Positions 57,592-64,000 of a stretch of 64,000 nucleotides of DNA are shown here, piece by piece. Below the pieces are notes generated by a model. The model was not told where the DNA came from. It did no database searches and saw only the letters and a program-made list of their open reading frames with translations. Origin of the DNA: UBA1447 sp002329225 (GTDB lineage: Bacteria; Bacillota; Clostridia; Oscillospirales; Acutalibacteraceae); the NCBI GenBank assembly GCA_050946835.1, contig JBMNVN010000008.1, positions 1-64,000 of the forward strand, written 5' to 3'. Numbering within the stretch: the first letter of the stretch is position 1; the number at the start of each line of letters is the position of its first letter. The translations under genes and the position numbers were made by a program.

Positions 57592-58499
57592 AAAAGGCTC
57601 TGCTGAGGGTATGGGATTTTCTGCATAAAATCCGCTCACTTTTTTCCGACCTGTTCTTTTCCGGCTTAGATTTTTTCTACAAACGCCTCAATAAGCCCCC
57701 CAAGGTTATGACCAATATGGAAACAATCGAAAAAATCATTGCCGAGGGCCTTTCCGTCAGCCGCTTCGGGGATGCGGAAATAAAGCTTGCGGCCGGAAAA
57801 GGGGTCAATTATCAGGTGCCCGACCCGCAGCTCGCCGCCAAACTCCGTCAAGTGCTGTCAAGCGAGGATGAGCGCCTGTTGGTTTGTATTCCCGATGTTT
57901 TTGAATCCCTGAGCCTTTTCACGCCCGCTGACGGCGCTTACTGGGCAAAGCACCTTGCCCGTTACCGAAAATACTGGTACCGCTTTACGCTTAAAAACAA
58001 AGTTTACGGCAACGCCCTCATATCCCGGGTCTATATGTGCTTTAATGAAAAGCACAAAGCGGCCGCCTACTTTGACGCTTTGAAAAAAATCTGGGATAAT
58101 AAGGATGTCGTTCTTGTGGAGGGCGAAAAAAGCCGCCTCGGTGTAGGCAACGACCTGTTTGATAACGCCAAGTCCTTACGCCGTATTCTCGGCCCCTCCG
58201 CCCGGGCCTTTTCACGCTACGGCGACTTGCTGGCGGAAATCCGAAAGGTGGAAAAATCCGCCCTGCTGATTCTTGCCATGGGGCCCGTTGCCTCCGTTTT
58301 GCCCTTTGACTTGCTGCAAGACGGTTACCGCAGTATAGACTTGGGGAATATTGACACCGAATACGAGTGGTTTCTGCGGGGGTACACAAAAAAGATGCCT
58401 GTCGAAAACAAAATGGTTTATGAGGCGGGAGCCGGCGAGGGTGTAGGCGAACTTGAAGATGAAACTTATCAATCTCAAATAATTGCGAGGGTACTGTAA
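57588..58499 (+). CDS. SP_1767-type glycosyltransferase (GT-D fold, DUF1792)
   Basis: 303 residues starting 4 bp inside the previous gene's end. SVSRFGDAEIKL (57-68) contains the DxE motif (D62, E64) of the GT-D glycosyltransferases first described in streptococcal adhesin glycosylation. VVLVEGEKSRLGVGNDLFDN, then RRILGPSARAFSRY, are further family blocks. A short amphipathic N-terminal stretch may contact the membrane. It acts with the flanking GT2 enzymes. Confidence 0.88.
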   Translation: MKKALLRVWDFLHKIRSLFSDLFFSGLDFFYKRLNKPPKVMTNMETIEKIIAEGLSVSRFGDAEIKLAAGKGVNYQVPDPQLAAKLRQVLSSEDERLLVCIPDVFESLSLFTPADGAYWAKHLARYRKYWYRFTLKNKVYGNALISRVYMCFNEKHKAAAYFDALKKIWDNKDVVLVEGEKSRLGVGNDLFDNAKSLRRILGPSARAFSRYGDLLAEIRKVEKSALLILAMGPVASVLPFDLLQDGYRSIDLGNIDTEYEWFLRGYTKKMPVENKMVYEAGAGEGVGELEDETYQSQIIARVL

Positions 58500-59611
58500 T
58501 GAATATTGATTCCGTTTTAGATCTCTCCATTGATTATTTACGAGCCGGAGTAAAACTTCAGGCAAAAAATGCCGAACTTAAAAAGCCGGTTCAACTTAGC
58601 GTTATTGTGCCCGTTTATAACGCCATGCCGTATTTTGCGGAATGTATGCGTTCCCTGTTGAACCAAACATTCGAAAGCATGGAGATTATTATAGTCAATG
58701 ACGGCTCTACCGACGGGAGCGGAGAGTTTGCCGAGATAATTGCCGAAAACTTCGGGAACGTCCGGGTAATCAGGCAAAAAAAAGCCGGAGTCAGCGCCGC
58801 AAGGAATGCGGGGATTGACGCCGCCCGGGGGGACTACATAGGCTTTACGGATGCCGACGACTTTGTTGAGCCGGATATGTATGAAAAAATGCTTACAGCC
58901 GCCTCAGAACATTCCGCTCAGGTTGTAAGCGCTCGCTTTAAATGCATCGGTTCGGAATGCAGCTCACACGCTGACGCAGCTCCCCTTTTTGAGGTTCCGA
59001 CCCTTTTAAACCGTGATGATATGGCTAAACTTTTGCCCGAAATGAACACGAACAAGGTTTTTCATTTTTGCTGGCGGAATATTTTCAGCAAAGCCCTGCT
59101 TAAAAGTGAAAAAATCAGGTTTAACGAAAATATTTTTGTGGGGGAGGACACCCTTTTTAATATGCGGGCTTTGCTCTTTTGCCGAACGGTGCTGATGCTG
59201 CCTGACGTCCTTTATAATTACAGACTGCATAACGACAGCTGTATGAGAAGCGGCAAATACAAACCTTTTCTTTTAGAGTCTTTATCGCTCCAGTACGATG
59301 AAAAATTGAAGCTTGTTGACAAGTATTTTTTCTCAGTTAAGAATCTATACCTGCAAAAAACGGCGGAAGACACATTAAAAGCTAAAGTTCCGTTTCTTGT
59401 AAAAAATATTTATTCCGACGCCACCCTCAACCAAAAGGCGGAACTGCAAAAGATTTTCGCCTCCGATATGGTCAAGGACGCCTTTATGCATTTTGATATC
59501 AATTCTTTCAGAAGCAAGTCTTTGGATTGGCTGATGCTTCGGTTTGCAAAAAATAACCGTTTTACTCTTGCACACCTGATTTGCAGGCACATACTTTATA
59601 AGACACAATAA
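58499..59611 (+). CDS. GT2-family glycosyltransferase
   Basis: 370 residues; the start codon overlaps the preceding stop (ATGA-type junction). A ~30-residue leader precedes SVIVPVYNAMPYFAECMRSL. VNDGSTDGS (67-75) and DADDF (118-122) are the nucleotide- and metal-binding motifs. The C-terminal third is helical. It is the last glycosyltransferase of the operon; tight translational coupling suggests a joint pathway. Confidence 0.92.
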   Translation: MNIDSVLDLSIDYLRAGVKLQAKNAELKKPVQLSVIVPVYNAMPYFAECMRSLLNQTFESMEIIIVNDGSTDGSGEFAEIIAENFGNVRVIRQKKAGVSAARNAGIDAARGDYIGFTDADDFVEPDMYEKMLTAASEHSAQVVSARFKCIGSECSSHADAAPLFEVPTLLNRDDMAKLLPEMNTNKVFHFCWRNIFSKALLKSEKIRFNENIFVGEDTLFNMRALLFCRTVLMLPDVLYNYRLHNDSCMRSGKYKPFLLESLSLQYDEKLKLVDKYFFSVKNLYLQKTAEDTLKAKVPFLVKNIYSDATLNQKAELQKIFASDMVKDAFMHFDINSFRSKSLDWLMLRFAKNNRFTLAHLICRHILYKTQ

Positions 59612-59632
59612 AAATATTTTTGGGGGTGGGCC

Positions 59633-60259
59633 GTGAAATTTTTAAGAAAAAAATTAAGCAGTACCTATTTGAGGGAAAGGATTGTCTGGACTGCCATAAT
59701 CTTCTTTGTATTGTTTTTCGGCACCGTGCTTGTCAGCTATTTCTTTCTTCCTGAAGGACTGCTGAAAAACAAAAATCCGTTGCAGAGTTGGGAAACTTCG
59801 GATAATACGCTTATCCTTGCCTTGCAGATATTCTTTTATAACCTGTTGTCGGTATTGATTATATCTATGGCAAGTTTGTTCGCTAATAAAAAGACCGACG
59901 AAAGCAATTATCTTTCCGTCGGTTATATGGTCTTTTTCACCCTGATTACTATCAACAGCATCGTACTCGGCACCTGGTCTTTTTCCGTGGAGAGCGAAGC
60001 CGTTCCTCTCTTTGAGAGAATCATCTGCACATTTGACCCCATACACAGGGCGGGACTGTGGGAGATGGCGGGACAATTACTGATAACCTGCGCCGCGGCT
60101 CATATTGCCGTTATACGGAGTTGCGGAAAGGACACGGTTAAAAGAAAATTCAAAGAAATTCAATTAACAAAACCGGAAAAAGCGGCATTGGTGATTGGAA
60201 TCGCATTCGTATTAATCGGCGCCGTTGTGGAAAGCTTTGCCATACATACTTTAGGGTAA
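59633..60259 (+). CDS. Four-span membrane protein ending the polysaccharide operon
   Basis: 208 residues from a GTG with GGGGGTGGG upstream, 21 bp after the last glycosyltransferase. Four or five hydrophobic segments, with a basic N-terminus and a Lys-rich stretch (DTVKRKFKEIQLTKPEKAA) before the last span. It loosely resembles SpoIIM/DUF95-type membrane proteins. I do not assign a function; export or assembly of the glycan is possible from context. Confidence 0.65.
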   Translation: MKFLRKKLSSTYLRERIVWTAIIFFVLFFGTVLVSYFFLPEGLLKNKNPLQSWETSDNTLILALQIFFYNLLSVLIISMASLFANKKTDESNYLSVGYMVFFTLITINSIVLGTWSFSVESEAVPLFERIICTFDPIHRAGLWEMAGQLLITCAAAHIAVIRSCGKDTVKRKFKEIQLTKPEKAALVIGIAFVLIGAVVESFAIHTLG

Positions 60260-60312
60260 CACACTTTCGTTTGCAAAATTATATCAGCACTTCGTTATTA
60301 AGAAATATCTTA

Positions 60313-61458
60313 TTAACGGGGTGCTGTTTCCGTTTGATTTTTTAAATCAAACAGAACTTCAACATATTCGTCAGGCAGATCCGCATGTATATCATGGTTG
60401 GATTTAAAGCCGCCGACATATTTGCCGTTAGACACCAAATCAACAACTTTTTGCGCATCCGTTTCATCCATTGCGGCAAGCAAAATTCCGTTTTCATCAT
60501 AATACCCGGGGGCAGTCAATTTGTTGGGAGCTACATGCATAACAATCGTGGGGGACTTAATTTTTTTCAGAACTTCTTCCTGGTCAAAACCGGTAAACCA
60601 GGAATAGTCGTAAAATGTCACCCCGAACCGCAAATCATAATTGCTTGTTCCGTCCTGCATACTGGCATTCAACGCAAAAATGGAGTTTACTCCCAACTCG
60701 GGCGGGTAGAACCATATTTTAGGGATTTGTCCGGGATGTTTATCCAGATACTTCAAGGCGGGATTTTTTATTATCTTATCCCAAGCATTGGGGTCTTTGG
60801 CGTTAAAAACCTCCTGCATATAGTCGTTGTCTAAAGAATATTCCATATAGGTATCTATCTTATTCTGATTAAGATAATCATACATATTTTTAAAACCCAG
60901 CCACGAAACAGTTTTTTCCGCCCGTCCGGGAAGGGTGGAAAAGAAAGGCCCGTCCTCCAAGACCGCAGCTGTAATGCAGTCCGGCGCTTTAGCGGAAACA
61001 TAAGCGGCAAGCAAGGCGCCCGAAGAGTGGCCGGATATGTAAACCTTTTCCTTAACAACATTTTTGATAAACCAAATTATGTCGTCCCCTATTGCCGCTG
61101 CACTATACTTGGCGGGGTTTTTAGACGACTTGCCGTGGCCGTAGTAATCAAGGGCATACACATGGAATTCTTTTGACAATTTCGGCAGCACTTTTGCATA
61201 ATCGTAACAGCTTGTCTGCTGACCGTGAAGTAAAAGAAGTTTGGGACCGTTGTCAGGCCCTTCTATATAATAAATTTCCGAACCGTCATCCAATTTTGCT
61301 ACATCCTCGGTAAAACCGAGTCTGTACCCCTTTTTATCTAAAAACTTATCATTGAAAAAATCATAGTTCATATTTCTATATGCAAAAGCGCCGACAGCTA
61401 TCATTGATGTTATAACAACTGTTCCAACCGCTATTAAAGCCTTGCGTTTTGATTTCAT
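60313..61458 (-). CDS. Membrane-anchored alpha/beta hydrolase
   Basis: 381 residues from the ATG at 61458 (AAGGAGG upstream); 18 further open codons are ignored. An N-terminal anchor or signal (about 7-27) is followed by the alpha/beta hydrolase core: LLLLHGQQTS (oxyanion region, 75-83), LDYYGHGKSS, nucleophile S145 in GHSSG, and a late histidine in SNHDIHADLPDE. The active site would face outside. Substrate unknown. It is 19 bp downstream of the small membrane protein at 61478-61885 and probably shares its transcript. Confidence 0.85.
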   Translation of the reverse strand: MKSKRKALIAVGTVVITSMIAVGAFAYRNMNYDFFNDKFLDKKGYRLGFTEDVAKLDDGSEIYYIEGPDNGPKLLLLHGQQTSCYDYAKVLPKLSKEFHVYALDYYGHGKSSKNPAKYSAAAIGDDIIWFIKNVVKEKVYISGHSSGALLAAYVSAKAPDCITAAVLEDGPFFSTLPGRAEKTVSWLGFKNMYDYLNQNKIDTYMEYSLDNDYMQEVFNAKDPNAWDKIIKNPALKYLDKHPGQIPKIWFYPPELGVNSIFALNASMQDGTSNYDLRFGVTFYDYSWFTGFDQEEVLKKIKSPTIVMHVAPNKLTAPGYYDENGILLAAMDETDAQKVVDLVSNGKYVGGFKSNHDIHADLPDEYVEVLFDLKNQTETAPR

Positions 61459-61477
61459 CGTTTTCCTCCTTTTTACT

Positions 61478-61885
61478 TCACCAACGCCATGCCCAAACAG
61501 CGGTAAAGACATTCAATATCAGGCTTATAACAATCAGCACCCGGTCAAACAGACCGGTATAGCTTACAACGCCGAAAATATTGATTATAAAAAGAATAAG
61601 AGAAACAATGGCGGCGGCCCATTTTGCAAAACCCTGAGGCAAAAATACCATGGCAAGAGCCATAAGTATGGGAGTCAGCATCAAAAGGGCAGCCATCAAC
61701 AGATGAGTCTGAGTCATGGGCTTTCCGTCAATCATGGCAGCAGCCTGACCCTTTTCATATAAGCGAAGCACATCGCCAAGAAGGTAAATCAGTATCAGCG
61801 CTATCGAGCAGACAGCCAGCTGGATACGGCGAGGATCCATATGGACAACACTTTGTGACATCAATACTCCTACTTTCTTTTTCAT
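61478..61885 (-). CDS. Small four-span membrane protein
   Basis: 135 residues with four hydrophobic segments separated by short loops, one of them MIDGKPMTQTH. It sits between two alpha/beta hydrolase genes on the same strand. An internal start at MSQSVVH is possible. It may be a DUF6326-like protein. No function can be read from the sequence; the gene order suggests a membrane partner of the hydrolases. Confidence 0.65.
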   Translation of the reverse strand: MKKKVGVLMSQSVVHMDPRRIQLAVCSIALILIYLLGDVLRLYEKGQAAAMIDGKPMTQTHLLMAALLMLTPILMALAMVFLPQGFAKWAAAIVSLILFIINIFGVVSYTGLFDRVLIVISLILNVFTAVWAWRW

Positions 61886-61952
61886 TCATATCTAATGGAA
61901 AAATATGACCATATAAAATATTTGCGGTAGGCAGCTGCGAAGCGCAGTACGA

Positions 61953-62867
61953 TTACCGATATTGATTCAAGAAGTTATCGAGTGCGTTATCGATTTCTTC
62001 ACCGTGCCCTGTCATCATATGTCCCCCATCAGGGAAAGAAACAAGTGTGAGTTGAGGAAAGCGATGTTGAACATTCTTTACTTTCTCAAAACTTGCTACG
62101 GGGTCATCTTCCGAATGTAAAATAAGCACCGGCATCTTCAGTTCTTCAACGGGATACTTTTCAAAGTTTCTTTCCATATCAGGATTAGTCAGCCTGCCGT
62201 CCAAGAGAACACCGGTTTTTCTTTCGGAAACAGGCTGAATATCTTTTACGGTTGAGGCCGGCATTCCCATTAGTGAAGGCATTAGCGGACTTATTAAATA
62301 CATGGCATAATCGGACAACAACGGCCCGGGCGGGGCTTGATATTCAAGATATTTTTCCGGTTTTTCATTTACCGGCATTGCCGAGCAGAATAGAATTAAG
62401 CCTTTTACCCGTTCCGGATAGTCCAGTGCAAACCGAATGGCGGGAGTACCCCCGGCAGATGTTGCCAAAACAAAGACCCGATCAATTCCCAAATAATCAA
62501 GTAATTCCTTAAAAGCTGCCGCCTGTTCCTCCGGCGTTCCGCTCCCTTTTACAGAGGAACCGAGATAGCCGAACCGCGAAGGCGCCAATATACGGTTTTC
62601 AGATTCCCTGTTTTTAATGCTGTCATAGGCCTGATCATATCCTCCGAAAATTCCATGAACGGATAAGATAACTTCACCCTCGCCCTCATCGACATAAGCC
62701 ATCTGACCGTATGACAAATCCGCTGTCTTTGTTTGATATGAACTCAGTTTTTCCCGAGCTTTGTGCAACCCGTAAACGCAACAAATGCCTTGGATTGAAA
62801 AATAAAAAACAAAGACTGCCGACAATGCCGACAATAGCCACCTGGTTTTTCTGTTTTTCTTTTTCAT
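61953..62867 (-). CDS. Membrane-anchored alpha/beta hydrolase
   Basis: 304 residues. An uncleaved anchor or signal peptide (about 10-34) precedes the hydrolase core: ILSVHGIFGGYDQ, PSRFGYLGSS, nucleophile S137 in ATSAGGTPA, HSEDDPVA with the acidic residue, and GGHMMTGHGEEI with the histidine. It is distinct from the hydrolase at 60313, with little similarity outside these motifs. It heads a three-gene minus-strand run ending at 60313. Confidence 0.88.
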   Translation of the reverse strand: MKKKNRKTRWLLSALSAVFVFYFSIQGICCVYGLHKAREKLSSYQTKTADLSYGQMAYVDEGEGEVILSVHGIFGGYDQAYDSIKNRESENRILAPSRFGYLGSSVKGSGTPEEQAAAFKELLDYLGIDRVFVLATSAGGTPAIRFALDYPERVKGLILFCSAMPVNEKPEKYLEYQAPPGPLLSDYAMYLISPLMPSLMGMPASTVKDIQPVSERKTGVLLDGRLTNPDMERNFEKYPVEELKMPVLILHSEDDPVASFEKVKNVQHRFPQLTLVSFPDGGHMMTGHGEEIDNALDNFLNQYR

Positions 62868-62934
62868 CTTGGCTGTTCTCCTGTTTTTAATCTTTTTGTC
62901 AGATGCAAATACAGAGCGTTTATATTCCCCGATA

Positions 62935-62961
62935 CGGGGTGAGAAAAACTTCTCACCCCGC
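62935..62961. other. Strong hairpin between hydrolase and SPFH genes
   Basis: CGGGGTGAGAA and TTCTCACCCCG pair perfectly around a short loop. T-rich sequence follows on the plus strand only, while the neighbouring genes run on the minus strand, so it may be an RNA-processing or insulating element rather than a plain terminator. Confidence 0.5.
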
Positions 62962-63014
62962 AGCTTTTTCTTTTGCTCGAATTTTTATACCGCCGTGTAA
63001 AGCGGAAATTATGT

Positions 63015-64000
63015 TTATTGCTGATTTCCGCTGTTAACAACGGGTTGAACGTCACGATTGCCGCACAGTACTACCAGAAGGTTTGACACCATTGCGGCTT
63101 TGCGGTCATCGTCAAATGTTACAATCTCGTTTTGTGAAAGTTTTTCCAGCGCCATCTGAACCATACCCACCGCTCCGTCAACTATCAACTTGCGTGCATC
63201 AACAACGGCGCTTGCCTGTTGGCGTTGCAGCATCACGGCGGCAATCTCCTGAGCATAGGCCAGATAGGTTATCCGGGCCTCCAATATCTCAATTCCGGCA
63301 TCATTCACTTTGCTCTGAATCTCTTCTTTAATCCGCCGTGCCACCTCTTCACTGGAGCCGCGCAGACTGCCTTCATCCGGCTCGCCGTCGCCGGTGGTAT
63401 CCACATTCGGCGCCACATCGTAGGGATAGATACGGACAATGTTGCGCAGAGCGCTGTCGCACTGCAGTGACAGGTATTCCTTGTAATTGTCCACATTAAA
63501 AACCGCCTTTGCGGTATCCACTACCCGCCAGATAACGGCTATTCCGATTTCCACCGGGTTACCTAAACAATCGTTCACCTTTTGTATGGCATTGTTCAAC
63601 GTCATGGCCTTGAGGGAAACCCGCTTACCTAATGCTTCCACATCCAGCTTGATTTCATCGCCGGATACATTTGCAATCTGCTTGCTTGTCTTTATGTCGC
63701 CGCTTTGACCAAGCTTGGTTTTGGCTGCAGGGTTTACCGCCGATGAAAAGGGATGCACAAAGAAGAAACCCGGCTCCCGCAGAGTGCCGGAGTATTTGCC
63801 GAACAAGGTCATCACCAACGCCTCATTGGGTTTTAACACTTTCAGCCCCATAGAAGTTAAGAACCCGGCGACTAAACAGATAAAGGCCAGCACCAACGGC
63901 AAGGCGCCGATTTTCATTTCTCTTTCAATAAGGGCGGCGCCCAGCACAAAAAATGCGACGGCTGCGAAGAACAGCAGCAAAGACAAGAACAGTATCGGCA
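63015..64000 (-). CDS. SPFH/band 7 domain protein, 5'-partial
   Basis: At least 328 residues; the frame is open to the right edge, so the true start probably lies outside (a TTG at 63986 is possible but lacks a seen ribosome binding site). Two N-terminal membrane helices are followed by the SPFH domain: VLKPNEALVMTLFGKYSGTL, then REPGFFFVHPF, then DIAVIWRV-like strands and YLSLQCDSALRNIVRIYPYD. The helical C-terminus (EVARRIKEEIQSKVNDAGIE) mediates oligomers. Such proteins form membrane microdomains or act with proteases. Confidence 0.9.
   Translation of the reverse strand, partial: PILFLSLLLFFAAVAFFVLGAALIEREMKIGALPLVLAFICLVAGFLTSMGLKVLKPNEALVMTLFGKYSGTLREPGFFFVHPFSSAVNPAAKTKLGQSGDIKTSKQIANVSGDEIKLDVEALGKRVSLKAMTLNNAIQKVNDCLGNPVEIGIAVIWRVVDTAKAVFNVDNYKEYLSLQCDSALRNIVRIYPYDVAPNVDTTGDGEPDEGSLRGSSEEVARRIKEEIQSKVNDAGIEILEARITYLAYAQEIAAVMLQRQQASAVVDARKLIVDGAVGMVQMALEKLSQNEIVTFDDDRKAAMVSNLLVVLCGNRDVQPVVNSGNQQ

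Overview
The window looks like chromosome of a Gram-positive, probably spore-forming member of the Clostridia (Bacillota), most likely an uncultured gut or digester lineage. The basis is AGGAGG-type ribosome binding sites, consensus sigma-A promoters (TTGACA, 17 bp, TATAAT-like), frequent TTG and GTG starts, a YtvI-type sporulation membrane protein, and a Clostridia-style integrative mobilizable element. The taxonomy is inference; no rRNA gene is present.

Layout. (1) 1-14710, minus strand: three giant secreted surface proteins built mainly of InlB-type B-repeats (about 12, 6 and 18 copies). The first runs off the left edge. The largest ends in a dockerin-like module. (2) 15237-22698, plus strand: two polytopic membrane proteins, a zinc-ribbon/DUF2628 protein, galU, a neutral-ceramidase-like protein and a beta-propeller-like lipoprotein. 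(3) 22777-25280, minus strand: hom and lysC of the aspartate pathway. (4) 25451-28592, plus strand: a YtvI/AI-2E permease, tRNA-Thr and tRNA-Tyr, and a guaA whose glutaminase domain is internally shrunken.

(5) 28581 to about 41354: an AT-rich integrative mobilizable element next to the 3' end of guaA. It carries an XRE repressor and a membrane protein (divergent), xis, a tyrosine integrase, a MobC-like protein, a RepA-like ATPase, a MobV relaxase and TnpV. Its cargo is a controller HTH, two DNA methyltransferases, two restriction endonucleases, a second HTH and an RloC/PrrC-like ATPase, which together look like a restriction island with a back-up anticodon nuclease. Paired 10-bp repeats with 11-bp period lie at the left end and related copies at the right end. 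(6) About 41355-47711: a second, decayed element carrying a metallophosphoesterase-NACHT fusion (the best candidate here for an unusual defence gene), a truncated XRE repressor, a second MobC, fragments of YgjP-like and Fic genes, and an intact AbiEi/AbiEii toxin-antitoxin pair with an inverted-repeat operator.

(7) 48075-64000: a secreted GH51 arabinofuranosidase behind a palindromic operator, a membrane protein, an ADP-ribosylglycohydrolase, metY, a GtrA-like protein, a polysaccharide cluster (pyruvyl transferase, two GT2 enzymes, one SP_1767/GT-D enzyme, one membrane protein), two alpha/beta hydrolases with a small membrane protein between them, and an SPFH/band 7 protein running off the right edge.

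The galU, glycosyltransferase, pyruvyltransferase and GtrA-like genes point to cell-wall glycopolymer synthesis. hom, lysC and metY belong to aspartate-family and methionine synthesis. The accessory block from 28.6 to 47.7 kb is dominated by defence and mobility functions. Motif positions were read by eye; family names rest on recognised motifs, not on database searches.
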